Origin: Bordetella petrii
Lineage (GTDB): Bacteria; Pseudomonadota; Gammaproteobacteria; Burkholderiales; Burkholderiaceae_B
NCBI GenBank assembly: GCA_017745595.1
Contig: WMBV01000037.1
Span: 1 to 51,378, forward strand
Length of the DNA stretch: 51,378 nucleotides
Direction of reading: 5' to 3'
Position numbers and translations under genes: made by a program. How positions within the stretch are numbered: the first letter of the stretch is position 1; each line of letters begins with the position of its first letter. Under the pieces are notes generated by a model. The model worked only from the letters and a program-made list of their open reading frames with translations, was not told where the DNA came from and made no database searches. Below are positions 9,075 to 18,392 of the stretch, piece after piece.

Positions 9075-9165
9075 GGTGTCTGACTCCCGCAGGGTGTCAG
9101 ACACCGACGCATGGCCAGGCTATCCCGACACTGCGGTGTCTGACACCCTGCGGGAGTCAGACACC
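9075..9165. repeat. REP-like palindrome pair (inverted doublet)
   Basis: Copies at 9075-9105 (core TCCCGCAGGGT) and 9135-9165 (core ACCCTGCGGGA) have the same arms, GGTGTCTGAC / GTCAGACACC, and lie in inverted orientation with a 29-bp spacer. The reverse complement of the spacer contains CTGGCCAT, shared with the doublet at 40 kb in the form CTAGCCAT. Confidence 0.9.
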
Positions 9166-9262
9166 TGGGCCCACACCCGGGCCCGGCCCGACACCGGGAC
9201 CGCCGCCTGGCCGCCGGCCGTTCTGGCCTACACTGGTGTTTTGTCCCGTCGAGAATCGTTAC

Positions 9263-10417
9263 ATGGATACGCGTACCTGGCTGGAAACGCTGGTGGGCAT
9301 CGATACCACCAGCCGCAACTCGAACCTGGGCCTGATCGAAACCGTGCGCGACAACCTCAAGGCGCAGGGGGTGCCGGCCTGGCTGGCGCACAACGCCGAC
9401 GGCGGCAAGGCCAATCTGTTCGCCACCCTGCCGGCCAGCGACGGCGGCGAGCAGGGCGGTATCGTGCTGTCGGGCCACACCGACGTGGTGCCCGTCGACG
9501 GCCAGGCCTGGTCGACCGACCCGTTTTCCCTGTCGGAATCCGACGGCCGGCTGTACGGCCGCGGCAGTTGCGACATGAAGGGCTTCATCGCCGCGTCGCT
9601 GGCGCTGGTGCCCGAATTTCTGGCCATGCCGCGCAAGAAACCCATCCACCTGGCGTTTTCGTACGACGAAGAAGTCGGCTGCGTGGGCGCGCCGGTCATG
9701 CTGGCCGAATTGCGCGAGCGCGGCATCCGGCCCGACGGCTGCGTGGTGGGCGAACCCACCGGCATGCAGGTGGTGGTGGCGCACAAGGGCATCAACCTGT
9801 TCCGCTGCTGTGTGCAGGGCAGGGCGGCGCATTCGTCGCTGACGCCGCGCGGCTGCAACGCCATCGAATACGCGGCGCGCCTGATCTGCCGCATCCGCGA
9901 ACTGGCCGATGCCCTCAAGGCGCAGGGTCCGTACGACGAGTTCTACGACGTGCCGTATTCCACGCTGACCACCAACCTGATCCAGGGCGGCATCGCCGTC
10001 AACACCATTCCCGAGCATTGCGAGTTTTCGTACGAGTTCCGCAACCTGCCGGGCATGCCGGCCGACGCGATCCAGGCCCAGATCGAGCGCTATGTCCAGG
10101 AAACGCTCTTGCCGGCCATGCGGGCCGAGTTCGACGACGCCCGCATCGATATCCAGGCCGGGGCCATGGCGCCGGGCCTGGACGCCTCCGAAGAGGCCGC
10201 CATTACTCAACTGGCGCGGGCCCTGACCGACGACCGCGCCACCCGCAAGGTAGCCTACGGCACCGAGGCCGGCCTGTTCCAGAACCTGGGCGTGCCCACC
10301 GTGGTGTGCGGCCCCGGGCATATCGAACAGGCGCACAAGCCCGACGAATACGTGGCAATCGACCAGCTCGCGGCCTGCGAGAAGTTCCTGCGCCGCCTGG
10401 GGCAGTCGCTGGCCTAG
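9263..10417 (+). CDS. argE: acetylornithine deacetylase
   Basis: M20-family zinc amidohydrolase of 384 residues that removes the acetyl group from N-acetylornithine in arginine biosynthesis. Metal-binding motifs are GHTDVVPVDG and YGRGSCDMKG, and the catalytic glutamate is in SYDEEVGCVGAP. The C-terminal GPGHIEQAHKPDEYV carries the last metal-binding His. ATG at 9263 matches the family N-terminus MDTRTWLETLVGIDTTSRNS. Related M20 deacetylases are similar, but the GRGSCDMKGF and EVGCVGAP motifs favour ArgE. It lies between a palindrome doublet and trpB. Confidence 0.88.
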   Translation: MDTRTWLETLVGIDTTSRNSNLGLIETVRDNLKAQGVPAWLAHNADGGKANLFATLPASDGGEQGGIVLSGHTDVVPVDGQAWSTDPFSLSESDGRLYGRGSCDMKGFIAASLALVPEFLAMPRKKPIHLAFSYDEEVGCVGAPVMLAELRERGIRPDGCVVGEPTGMQVVVAHKGINLFRCCVQGRAAHSSLTPRGCNAIEYAARLICRIRELADALKAQGPYDEFYDVPYSTLTTNLIQGGIAVNTIPEHCEFSYEFRNLPGMPADAIQAQIERYVQETLLPAMRAEFDDARIDIQAGAMAPGLDASEEAAITQLARALTDDRATRKVAYGTEAGLFQNLGVPTVVCGPGHIEQAHKPDEYVAIDQLAACEKFLRRLGQSLA

Positions 10418-10526
10418 CGCCGATGGGCCCCCGCGCGGGGCCGCCCCGTCCGCTCGGGTAAAATGGCGGGTTGCGAAGCGGGCTTCGCGGTGAACGGTGC
10501 GTTTGCCGCCAGCCCAGGAGAAACTG

Positions 10527-11726
10527 GTGAAATCTTACGATCTTCCCGATGCCCAGGGCCATTTCGGCCAATATGGCGGCGTGTTCGTGGCCGAAACGCT
10601 GATGCACGCGCTCGATGAGCTGCGTTCGGCCTACGACCGTTGCCGGGTCGACCCCAAGTTCGTCGAAACCTTCAACTACGAACTCAAGCATTTCGTCGGG
10701 CGTCCCAGCCCCGTCTACCACGCGGCCCGCTGGTCGCGCGAACTGGGCGGCGCACAGATCTGGTTCAAGCGCGAAGACCTGAACCACACCGGCGCGCACA
10801 AGGTCAACAATTGCATCGGCCAGGCGCTGCTGGCCCGCCACATGGGCAAGCCCCGCGTCATCGCCGAAACCGGCGCTGGCCAGCACGGCGTGGCCACCGC
10901 CACGGTGGCGGCCCGCTACGGCATGGAATGCGTGGTGTACATGGGCAGCGAAGACGTCCGGCGCCAGGCCTCCAACGTGTACCGCATGAAATTGCTGGGG
11001 GCCACGGTGGTGCCGGTCGAGTCGGGCTCGCGCACCCTGAAAGACGCGCTGAACGAAGCCATGCGCGACTGGGTCACCAACATCGAAAACACGTTCTACA
11101 TCATCGGCACGGTAGCCGGCCCCGACCCGTATCCGCGCATGGTGCGCGACTTCCAGACCGTCATCGGCAACGAATGCCTGCAGCAGATGCCGCAAGACGC
11201 CGGCCGCCAGCCCGACTACGTGGTGGCCTCGGTGGGCGGCGGCTCGAATGCCATGGGCATCTTCTACCCCTATATTCCGTACGAGCAGGTGCGGCTGGTG
11301 GGCGTCGAAGCCGCCGGCGAAGGGCTGGCCAGCGGCCGCCACGCGGCCTCGCTGGCGGCGGGGCAGGTCGGCGTGCTGCACGGCAACCGCACCTACGTCA
11401 TGCAGGATGCCGACGGCCAGGTGCAGGAAACCCATTCGGTCTCGGCCGGCCTCGACTATCCCGGCGTGGGCCCCGAGCACGCCTGGCTGAAAGACAGCGG
11501 GCGGGCCCAGTACGTGGGCATCACCGACGACGAAGCCCTGGCCGCGTTCCACGATTGCTGCCGCATCGAAGGCATCATGCCGGCGCTCGAGTCGTCGCAT
11601 GCCATCGCGCAGGCCGTGAAAATGGCGCCCACGCTGCCGCAAGACAACATCATCCTGGTCAATTTGTCGGGCCGCGGCGACAAAGACATGCATACCGTCG
11701 CCGAACGCGCGGGCATCCAGTTCTGA
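10527..11726 (+). CDS. trpB: tryptophan synthase beta chain
   Basis: PLP enzyme of 399 residues that condenses indole and serine to tryptophan. The PLP lysine is Lys92 in [10 protein letters not shown], and the glycine-rich phosphate loop is [11 protein letters not shown] chose GTG at 10527 ([14 protein letters not shown]) because AGGAG lies 6 bp upstream and it matches the usual Bordetella-type N-terminus; another GTG at 10497 is in frame. trpA follows after 4 bp. trpF, often next to trpBA in related bacteria, is not here; argE is upstream instead. A possible -10 TAAAAT lies at about 10459. Confidence 0.95.
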   Translation: MKSYDLPDAQGHFGQYGGVFVAETLMHALDELRSAYDRCRVDPKFVETFNYELKHFVGRPSPVYHAARWSRELGGAQIWFKREDLNHTGAHKVNNCIGQALLARHMGKPRVIAETGAGQHGVATATVAARYGMECVVYMGSEDVRRQASNVYRMKLLGATVVPVESGSRTLKDALNEAMRDWVTNIENTFYIIGTVAGPDPYPRMVRDFQTVIGNECLQQMPQDAGRQPDYVVASVGGGSNAMGIFYPYIPYEQVRLVGVEAAGEGLASGRHAASLAAGQVGVLHGNRTYVMQDADGQVQETHSVSAGLDYPGVGPEHAWLKDSGRAQYVGITDDEALAAFHDCCRIEGIMPALESSHAIAQAVKMAPTLPQDNIILVNLSGRGDKDMHTVAERAGIQF

Positions 11727-11730
11727 CACC

Positions 11731-12591
11731 ATGACTACCCCCTCCGATCGCATCGCCGCGGCGTTTTCCCGTGTGGCCGCATCCGGCCGCTCGGCGGCGC
11801 TGGTTCCCTACATCGCCGCCGGCGATCCCTCTCCGGACGCCACCGTGCCGCTGATGCACGGCCTGGTGCAGGCCGGCGCCGACATCATCGAACTGGGCGT
11901 GCCGTTTTCCGACCCCATGGCCGACGGCCCGGTCGTGCAGCGCGCCGCCGAACGCGCCATCGCGCAAGGCGTGGGCCTGCGCCGCGTGCTCGAACTCGTG
12001 GCGGGGTTCCGCCGCGACGACACCGCCACCCCCGTGGTGCTCATGGGCTATGCCAACCCCATCGAGCGCATGGGCCAGCAGGCGTTTGCCCGGGCCGCGC
12101 AGGCCGCGGGCGTCGACGGCGTGCTGGTGGTCGATTATCCGCCCGAAGAAATCGACGAATTCGCCGCGCAGCTCGATGCCTGCGGCATCGCGCCCATTTT
12201 CCTGTTGGCGCCCACCTCTACCGACGCGCGCATCCAGGCCATCGCCCGCATCGCGCGCGGCTATGTCTATTATGTGTCGCTCAAGGGCGTCACCGGCTCG
12301 GGCAGCCTGAACACCGACGACGTGGCGGCCCGCTTGGCGCTGATCCGGCGCCATGTCACCATTCCGGTGGGCGTGGGCTTCGGCATCCGCGACGCGGCCA
12401 GCGCGCAGCAGATCGCGCGTGCTGCCGATGCCGTAGTCATCGGCAGCAAACTCATCGAAACCATCGAGCAGGCCGTGGCCACCGCGCCGGCCGGCAAGCA
12501 GACCGAGGCCGCCGTGGCCGCCGCCAGCCAGTGGCTGGCCGGCATCCGCCAGGCGCTCGATCAAGTCAAACGAGGCAATCCGCCGGCCTGA
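11731..12591 (+). CDS. trpA: tryptophan synthase alpha chain
   Basis: TIM-barrel subunit of 286 residues that cleaves indole-3-glycerol phosphate and channels indole to TrpB. The catalytic pair is Glu54 and Asp65 in [14 protein letters not shown]. Phosphate-binding glycines appear in SLKGVTGSG and VGVGFGIRD. It is 4 bp downstream of trpB, so translational coupling is likely, and accD follows after 36 bp in the same direction. Sequence and context agree fully. Confidence 0.96.
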   Translation: MTTPSDRIAAAFSRVAASGRSAALVPYIAAGDPSPDATVPLMHGLVQAGADIIELGVPFSDPMADGPVVQRAAERAIAQGVGLRRVLELVAGFRRDDTATPVVLMGYANPIERMGQQAFARAAQAAGVDGVLVVDYPPEEIDEFAAQLDACGIAPIFLLAPTSTDARIQAIARIARGYVYYVSLKGVTGSGSLNTDDVAARLALIRRHVTIPVGVGFGIRDAASAQQIARAADAVVIGSKLIETIEQAVATAPAGKQTEAAVAAASQWLAGIRQALDQVKRGNPPA

Positions 12592-12627
12592 AGCCGCCGC
12601 GCGCTGCCTTTCTACGGAAGAACGACA

Positions 12628-13503
12628 ATGAGCTGGATCGAAAAACTCCTGCCGCCGCGTATCAACAAAACCAACGACAGCGGCGCGCGCCGCGTGCCCG
12701 AGGGGCTGTGGGTCAAGTGCCCGTCTTGCGAGTCGGTGCTTTACAGCGACGACCTGGCCGCCAACCTGCATGTGTGCCCCAAGTGCGATCATCACATGCG
12801 CATCGGCTCGCGCGCCCGCATCGATTCGCTGCTCGACGTCGAGGGCCGCGCCGAAATCGGCCAGAACACCCGGTCGGTCGATACGCTGAAATTCAAAGAC
12901 ACGCGCAAGTATCCCGAGCGCCTGCAAGAAGCCGTGAAGCAAACCGGCGAAACCGATGCGCTGGTGGTCATGAGCGGTTCGATCCGCGGGGTTCCCGCCG
13001 TGGTGGCCTGCTTCGAATTCGAATTCATGGGCGGGTCGATGGGCTCGGTAGTGGGCGAACGCTTCGCCCGCGGCGCCCAGGTGGCCCTGGACAACAAAAC
13101 GCCGTTCATCTGCGTGGCGGCCTCGGGCGGGGCGCGCATGCAGGAAAGCCTGCTGTCGCTGATGCAGATGGCCAAGACCAACGCCATGCTGACCCGCCTG
13201 TCGGCGGCCGGGCTGCCGTTCATCAGCGTGCTGACCGATCCCACCATGGGCGGGGTGTCGGCCAGCTTCGCCTTCATGGGCGACGTGGTCATTGCCGAAC
13301 CCAAGGCCCTGATCGGCTTCGCGGGCCCGCGCGTCATCGAGCAGACCGTGCGCGAAAAACTGCCCGAAGGGTTCCAGCGCGCCGAATTCCTGCTGCAGAA
13401 GGGCGCCATCGACATGGTGGTCGACCGCCGCCAGTTGCGCGAAGAAATTGCCCGCCTGCTGGCCTTGCTGACCGACCAGCCGGCCGACGTCGTGACGGCC
13501 TGA
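12628..13503 (+). CDS. accD: acetyl-CoA carboxylase carboxyltransferase subunit beta
   Basis: Beta subunit (291 residues) of the carboxyltransferase half of acetyl-CoA carboxylase, which makes malonyl-CoA for fatty acid synthesis. A four-cysteine zinc ribbon is formed by Cys31, Cys34, Cys50 and Cys53 (KCPSCESV ... CPKCDHHM). The crotonase-like core follows, with [13 protein letters not shown] as the oxyanion-type glycine region. It follows trpA in a likely trpBA-accD unit. folC, a common downstream partner of accD in proteobacteria, is absent here; a hairpin and pagL follow. Confidence 0.96.
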   Translation: MSWIEKLLPPRINKTNDSGARRVPEGLWVKCPSCESVLYSDDLAANLHVCPKCDHHMRIGSRARIDSLLDVEGRAEIGQNTRSVDTLKFKDTRKYPERLQEAVKQTGETDALVVMSGSIRGVPAVVACFEFEFMGGSMGSVVGERFARGAQVALDNKTPFICVAASGGARMQESLLSLMQMAKTNAMLTRLSAAGLPFISVLTDPTMGGVSASFAFMGDVVIAEPKALIGFAGPRVIEQTVREKLPEGFQRAEFLLQKGAIDMVVDRRQLREEIARLLALLTDQPADVVTA

Positions 13504-13512
13504 CGCGCGAAT

Positions 13513-13544
13513 TTCCAGTGCGATTCTTCCATTTCGCACTGGAA
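13513..13544. other. 11-bp perfect stem-loop after accD
   Basis: Arms TTCCAGTGCGA / TCGCACTGGAA surround a 10-nt loop, starting 10 bp after the accD stop. No T tract follows, so it is not a standard intrinsic terminator. Confidence 0.6.
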
Positions 13545-13591
13545 TACTGAGGGCATTCACCACCCGATGTCGGATTTTGTCGCCGTACTGT

Positions 13592-13610
13592 TACCTGGTT
13601 TACACAGGTA
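13592..13610. promoter_or_regulatory. short inverted repeat upstream of pagL
   Basis: TACCTG, 7 bp, CAGGTA lies 62 bp before the pagL start codon. It could be an operator half-site pair, but no known regulator is recognised. Confidence 0.3.
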
Positions 13611-13671
13611 CCGGTGGCGGACGAAGAAATTCTGATATGTTTACTGGTGCGTGAAAAACACAGGAGTCTTC

Positions 13672-14214
13672 ATGCTGAATCTCAATAATAAAAACATTCG
13701 TGCGGGCCTGGTCGCCTTGTTGCTGGCCGGCCTGGCGGGCACGGCCCAGGCACAGTCCACGCAGGGCGGCATCGGCCTGCACTATGGCGTGGGCGACCAC
13801 TACCAGCGCGCCGAGCTGGTCTACGAAACACCCGGCCTGGAACTCTACCAATTCGGCGGCAACTGGGGCCGGCTCGATCTCACGGGTGAGTTCGGCGCGG
13901 CGTACTGGTGGGCCAGCGGCTCGCGGTCGCCCAGCAGCGTCTGGCAGTTCAATGCCATTCCCATGTTCCGCTGGTGGATGAGCGAGCGCTTCTACGTAGA
14001 AGCCGGCATCGGCGCCACCGCGTTCACCAGCACCAAGTTCGCCGACGAAAACATCAGCACCGCGTTCCAGTTCGGCGATCACATCGGCATGGGTTTTCTG
14101 GTTACCCCCAACAACCGGCTGGGGCTGCGTTATTCCCACTTTTCCAATGCCAGCATCAAGCGGCCCAACCCCGGGCTCGACGTGGTGCAGCTGACCTACA
14201 CGTATCAGTTCTAA
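13672..14214 (+). CDS. pagL: PagL-type lipid A 3-O-deacylase
   Basis: Outer-membrane beta-barrel hydrolase that removes the 3-O acyl chain of lipid A and so alters endotoxin structure. The 180-residue precursor has a signal peptide (about 1-28, ending AGTAQAQ) and ends in phenylalanine (LTYTYQF), as outer-membrane proteins do. Conserved His156 and Ser158 are in RYSHFSNASIKRPNPG. The third member of the Pseudomonas triad, a glutamate 14 residues after the His, falls on Asp170 here. ATG at 13672 has an AGGAG site 5 bp upstream and is preferred over GTG at 13651. It stands alone between accD and a convergent thioesterase gene. Confidence 0.9.
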   Translation: MLNLNNKNIRAGLVALLLAGLAGTAQAQSTQGGIGLHYGVGDHYQRAELVYETPGLELYQFGGNWGRLDLTGEFGAAYWWASGSRSPSSVWQFNAIPMFRWWMSERFYVEAGIGATAFTSTKFADENISTAFQFGDHIGMGFLVTPNNRLGLRYSHFSNASIKRPNPGLDVVQLTYTYQF

Positions 14215-14244
14215 GCGCGTGCCGCGCGCGGCGCGGCGCCGCCG

Positions 14245-14691
14245 TCAATCGTCGGACACCAGATAGCGCGCCAGCCGTTCGCGGTGGCGCGCGGGTAGGG
14301 CAACCGGCCGCCGCGTTTGCGGATCGACATACACGTGCGTGAAAATGCCGCTGGCATGGCTGGCGCGGCGCTGCCCGGTATAGACGCCCAGCCGGTAGGT
14401 GACGCTGCTGGTGCCCAGCCTGGCCACCCGCAGCCCGATCTCGACCGGCGCGGGAAACGACACTGATTCAAAGTACTGGCATTGGGTGCTTGCCACCAGC
14501 CCGATGGCCTCGGGCGACGCCGCGCCGGCGATGCCTTCGGCGATCAGCATGGCGTTGACGGCCGTATCGAACCACGAGTAATACACCACGTTATTGACAT
14601 GGCCATAGACGTCGTTGTCCATCCAGCGCGTGGTGATGGGCGTGAAATGCCGGTAGGCATCGCGGTCTTCGGGCAGCAGCCGGTCTGTCAT
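14245..14691 (-). CDS. hot-dog fold acyl-CoA thioesterase (4HBT/YbgC type)
   Basis: A 148-residue single hot-dog domain protein that probably hydrolyses acyl-CoA thioesters. The active-site motif WMDNDVYGHVNNVVYYSWFD (residues 23-42) contains the Asp and the HVNN signature of the 4-hydroxybenzoyl-CoA thioesterase family. ATG at 14691 (MTDRLLPEDR) is the first family-like start; the frame is open upstream into the rne terminator region. It follows rne on the same strand but behind a terminator, so it probably has its own promoter. The substrate is unknown. Confidence 0.82.
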   Translation of the reverse strand: MTDRLLPEDRDAYRHFTPITTRWMDNDVYGHVNNVVYYSWFDTAVNAMLIAEGIAGAASPEAIGLVASTQCQYFESVSFPAPVEIGLRVARLGTSSVTYRLGVYTGQRRASHASGIFTHVYVDPQTRRPVALPARHRERLARYLVSDD

Positions 14692-14737
14692 GGTAGGGCT
14701 CCGGAAGCGGGGGCCGCCGAGGTCGCGGCGGCTTCGT

Positions 14738-14767
14738 AAAAAAAACGCCGGCATCGCTGCCGGCGTT
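14738..14767 (-). terminator. Rho-independent terminator of rne
   Basis: On the minus strand a 10-bp stem, AACGCCGGCA / TGCCGGCGTT, with a 4-nt loop is followed by a T run (A run at 14738-14745 on the plus strand). It lies about 25 bp past the rne stop codon. Confidence 0.9.
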
Positions 14768-14792
14768 GTCGCGTGGCCAGGCCGCGCTTAGC

Positions 14793-17700
14793 TTAGTGAG
14801 ACTGCGTTTCCACTTGCACCAGCGGCGCGCTGGACACCTGCGGCACCGGCTTGCGCTCGCGGCCCAGGCGCGCCGGCACGTGGCTGGCGGCAATGCGCTG
14901 CTGCGTTTGGGCGTGGCGCTCGGGATCGGTTTCGACCCATTGCAGCCCGGCGGCGCTGACCACGTCGTGCAGCGCCTGGGAAGACGCGGCCGGCGGCACC
15001 ACGATGGGCTGCGGAGCGACGCTGGCGGCAGCCGGCGCGGGTTCGGCCGGTGCCGTTTGCACGGGTGCCGGAGCCGGCGCCGGGACAGCCGCGGGCTCGG
15101 CCACGGGGGCGGCTACGGGCTCGGCCACGGCCGGCGGCTGCACGGCGTCGGCGGCCGGGGCCGCTGCAGCCGGCACTTCGTCGGCAGCCGGCGGCGCGGG
15201 CTCGGCGGCCGGAACCGTTTCGGCCGCCGGAGCCACTTCGACGGCCGGAGCCGCCACGGCCGGAGCCTCGCCGGTGGCCGCAGCCACTTCGGCAGCCGGA
15301 GCCGCCTCGGTAGCCGGAGCGGCTTCGGCGGCGTCCGCTGCCACGGGGGCCACGGCCGGCGCCGGCATCGCGATCGCGGGCACGGCGGGTTCGTCGGCGG
15401 GAGCCTGGGCTACCGGCTGAGAGGGCGCGGGCACGGCGACTTCGGGCATGCCTTGCGCCACGGCCGCGGCGTTGGATACGTCGGACAGGCTGGGCGCCGG
15501 GGCAGTGGCCTGGTCGTCGGCGGACGCGTCCTGATCCTCGCCTTCGGACCCCTGCAGGCCTTGCTCGTCCTGGTTGCGGCGGCCACGGCGGCTGCGGCGG
15601 CGGCGGCGCTTGCGTTCCGGGTCGGCCGCGCCTTCGGCGTTGTCGGCGTCGGCCGGCGCCTCGGTGGCGGACACTTCGGCGGCAGGCACGTCGGCGGCCG
15701 CTTCGACCTGTTCGTCCAGGGCGGCGGCAATCGCCGGGCCCTGGGCGGCGGGCAGCGCGGAGGCCACGGTTTCCGCCAGGGCGGCCACCATGCTTTCCTG
15801 TTCGCTCATCGGCGCGTCTTGCTGGGCGTTGTCGTCGCGACGGTTGCGGCCACGGCCACGGCGGCCGCGGTTGCCGCGCGGCGCGGCGTCATCGGCGGCC
15901 GTTTCGGGCGCCAGCGCGCGTTCGGGGCGGGCATTTTCGCGTTCGGCGCGCGGGGCGCGCTCGGCGCGGTCTTCCTGGCGGCGGCCGCCACGCACATGCT
16001 GGCGGGGCGCGGCATCGGCGTCCGTGGCCTCGGGCCGGCCTTCGCCGCGGCGGCCGCGGCCGCGGTCGGAGCCGTGGCGTTCACCGCGGCGTTCCTGGCC
16101 ATCGTGGCTGCGCTTGGCGCGCGTGCTGCCGCGCTTGGGTTCTTCTTTGGGGGCCGCGGGGGCGGCCGGCTCGGCGCTGCCGCTCAGCCAGCCCACCAGG
16201 CGCTTGAACAGGCCGCCGAAGCCGCCTTCGGTGGCCGGGGCCGCCGGCGCCGGGGCGGGCGCGGCCGACACGGGAGCCGGCTGCGAGGGGGTGATGCCCT
16301 TGACCAGGGCCTCGGGGCGCGCCTTGATTTCCTGGTCGCGCGGGGCCCAGGCCATGTCGGTGGACGGCGCCTCGGCGAGCTCGAAGCTGGTCTTCACTTC
16401 TTCCAGGCGCGGGTCGTCGTGGCGCAGGCGTTCGATGTGGTGATGCGGGGTTTCCAGGTGCTTGTTGGGGATCAGCACCAGGTTGACCTTCAGGCGGGCT
16501 TCCATCTTGGTGATGTCGGCGCGCTTTTCGTTGAGCAGGAAGGTGGCCACGTCGACCGGCACCTGGGCGTGCACGGCCGCGGTGTTTTCCTTCATGGCTT
16601 CTTCTTGCAGCAGGCGCAGCACATGCAGGGCGCTGGATTCGGCGTCGCGGATCACGCCGGTGCCGTTGCAGCGCGGGCAGGTGATGTGCGAGCCTTCGTT
16701 CAGGGCCGGGCGCAGGCGCTGGCGCGACAATTCCATCAGGCCGAAGCGCGAAATCTTGCCCATTTGCACGCGGGCGCGGTCGAAATGCAGGGCATCGCGC
16801 AGGCGCTGTTCGACGGCGCGCTGGTTCTTGCCGTCTTCCATGTCGATGAAGTCGATGACGATCAGGCCGCCCAGGTCGCGCAGGCGCAACTGGCGGGCCA
16901 CTTCGTCGGCCGCTTCCACGTTGGTGCGCAGGGCGGTTTCTTCGATGTCGGAGCCGCGCGTGGAGCGCGCCGAGTTGACGTCGACCGCCACCAGGGCTTC
17001 GGTGTGGTCGATGACCACGGCGCCGCCCGAGGGCAGCTGCACGGTGCGCGAATAGGCGGTTTCGATCTGGTGTTCGATCTGGAAGCGCGAGAACAGCGGG
17101 ATATCGTCGCGGTAGCGCTTGACGCGCTGCACGTTGTCGGGCATCACCACGCTCATGAAGGCGGTGGCCTGGTCGGCGATTTCGTCGGTATCGATCAGGA
17201 TCTCGCCGATTTCGGGCGAGAAATAGTCGCGGATGGCCCGGATGACCAGGCTGGATTCCAGGTAGATCAGGATGGGGGCGGCGTTGTCGCGGGCGGCCGA
17301 ATCGATGGCCGTCCAGAGCTGCATCAGGTAGGACAAGTCCCACTGGAGCTCTTCGACGTTGCGGCCGATGCCGGCGGTGCGGGCGATGATGCTCATGCCC
17401 TGCGGGACTTCCAGCTGCTCCATCGTGTCGCGCAGTTCCTGGCGGTCTTCGCCTTCGACCCGGCGCGATACGCCGCCGCCACGCGGATTATTGGGCATCA
17501 GCACCAGGTAGCGGCCGGCCAGCGAGATGAACGTGGTCAGGGCGGCGCCCTTGTTGCCGCGTTCTTCTTTTTCGACCTGGACGATCAGTTCCTGGCCTTC
17601 GCGCAGGGCGTCCTGGATGCGGGCGGAGCGGACGTCGACGCCTTCTTTGAAGTAGCTGCGGGCCACTTCCTTGAACGGCAGGAAGCCGTGGCGGTCTTCG

Positions 17701-17882
17701 CCGTAGTTGACGAAGCAGGCTTCGAGGCCGGGTTCGATGCGGGTGATGACACCTTTGTAAATATTGCCTTTGCGCTGTTCGCGGCCGGCGGTTTCGATGT
17801 CGAGGTCGATGAGCTTTTGCCCATCGACGATGGCAACGCGCAGTTCTTCCTGGTGCGTTGCATTGAACAGCATGCGCTTCAT
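14793..17882 (-). CDS. rne: ribonuclease E
   Basis: Essential endoribonuclease of 1029 residues that starts mRNA decay and processes rRNA and tRNA precursors at the inner membrane. The N-terminal catalytic half has the S1 domain (about 37-120), the DNase I-like metal site at Asp301 (VAVDVNSA) and Asp344 (VIDFIDMED), and the Zn-link Cys402/Cys405 (TCPRCNGTG) that holds dimers together. The C-terminal half, after about residue 520, is low-complexity: Arg-rich RNA-binding stretches (RGRRGRGRNRRDD, RKRRRRRSRRGRRNQ), then a long Ala/Pro/Glu-rich region typical of degradosome scaffolds. A 510-bp upstream gap with a hairpin suggests autoregulation. A strong terminator follows. Confidence 0.95.
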   Translation of the reverse strand: MKRMLFNATHQEELRVAIVDGQKLIDLDIETAGREQRKGNIYKGVITRIEPGLEACFVNYGEDRHGFLPFKEVARSYFKEGVDVRSARIQDALREGQELIVQVEKEERGNKGAALTTFISLAGRYLVLMPNNPRGGGVSRRVEGEDRQELRDTMEQLEVPQGMSIIARTAGIGRNVEELQWDLSYLMQLWTAIDSAARDNAAPILIYLESSLVIRAIRDYFSPEIGEILIDTDEIADQATAFMSVVMPDNVQRVKRYRDDIPLFSRFQIEHQIETAYSRTVQLPSGGAVVIDHTEALVAVDVNSARSTRGSDIEETALRTNVEAADEVARQLRLRDLGGLIVIDFIDMEDGKNQRAVEQRLRDALHFDRARVQMGKISRFGLMELSRQRLRPALNEGSHITCPRCNGTGVIRDAESSALHVLRLLQEEAMKENTAAVHAQVPVDVATFLLNEKRADITKMEARLKVNLVLIPNKHLETPHHHIERLRHDDPRLEEVKTSFELAEAPSTDMAWAPRDQEIKARPEALVKGITPSQPAPVSAAPAPAPAAPATEGGFGGLFKRLVGWLSGSAEPAAPAAPKEEPKRGSTRAKRSHDGQERRGERHGSDRGRGRRGEGRPEATDADAAPRQHVRGGRRQEDRAERAPRAERENARPERALAPETAADDAAPRGNRGRRGRGRNRRDDNAQQDAPMSEQESMVAALAETVASALPAAQGPAIAAALDEQVEAAADVPAAEVSATEAPADADNAEGAADPERKRRRRRSRRGRRNQDEQGLQGSEGEDQDASADDQATAPAPSLSDVSNAAAVAQGMPEVAVPAPSQPVAQAPADEPAVPAIAMPAPAVAPVAADAAEAAPATEAAPAAEVAAATGEAPAVAAPAVEVAPAAETVPAAEPAPPAADEVPAAAAPAADAVQPPAVAEPVAAPVAEPAAVPAPAPAPVQTAPAEPAPAAASVAPQPIVVPPAASSQALHDVVSAAGLQWVETDPERHAQTQQRIAASHVPARLGRERKPVPQVSSAPLVQVETQSH

Positions 17883-18392
17883 GAGTGGGGTTCTCCGTTG
17901 TCATGACGCGCCGATATCGGCGCGTGACCTTGGGCCACTCGGGCTGCGGACTGAAGCGGGGCAAGAAGGTCAAACGGCGGCCGGGCAGCGCCCAGGCGTA
18001 GCCGCCGCCGGTCAGGCGGGCACGTCGTGCCCTGGGGCACGCGGTTCTGGCAGCAGGGGAGTCAGGTTCACTAAGTGTGGTTGACGGAAGAGATTGCTGT
18101 GAACGGCAGGTGCGGCCAGCGATCGGCCTGCGCGCACCTGGTGCTTTATTACGTGACGATTCTTGCAGTGCTTCAGAGCCGCTTGCGGCATGCAACGGAC
18201 CTGCCAGGACAGCGGGCAAATGTCGTGCCACACCACCATCCGGCAGGGCGCGGTTGCGCCGGCGACCGAGAGGCCCCGGAGCTGAACGAGCAGGCAGCGG
18301 TACAATGGCGGCCCGCGCGCTCGACGGAGACGCGTACATGTTGCATCTCTACGCCAGGCGGCTGTTCAGCCCCTTAAGGCTGTCCCGATTAT
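17883..18392. promoter_or_regulatory. 510-bp rne-rluC divergent intergenic region, probable rne 5' leader
   Basis: No convincing coding frame lies here. It holds the rne ribosome binding site (GGAG on the minus strand), a 20-bp palindrome at 17906-17925, a smaller hairpin GGGCAC / GTGCCC near 18018-18032, and a -10-like TACAAT at 18301-18306 that could serve rluC. A long structured leader before rne is known in E. coli, where RNase E cleaves its own 5' UTR for feedback control. A similar role here is inference. Confidence 0.5.
17906..17925. promoter_or_regulatory. 20-bp perfect palindrome upstream of the rne ribosome binding site
   Basis: ACGCGCCGAT / ATCGGCGCGT forms, in the rne mRNA, an 8-bp stem with an AUAU loop about 23 nt before the start codon. 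It is a candidate for autoregulation or transcript stability. Confidence 0.55.

Noticed and set aside
6690-9104. Minus-strand open frame of 804 codons opposite relA
   Set aside because: Shadow of relA; composition without domain motifs.
14766-17906. Very long plus-strand open frame (1046 codons) opposite rne
   Set aside because: It is exactly antisense to rne. Its translation is low-complexity Gly/His/Arg/Ala, an artefact of high GC codon use on the other strand.
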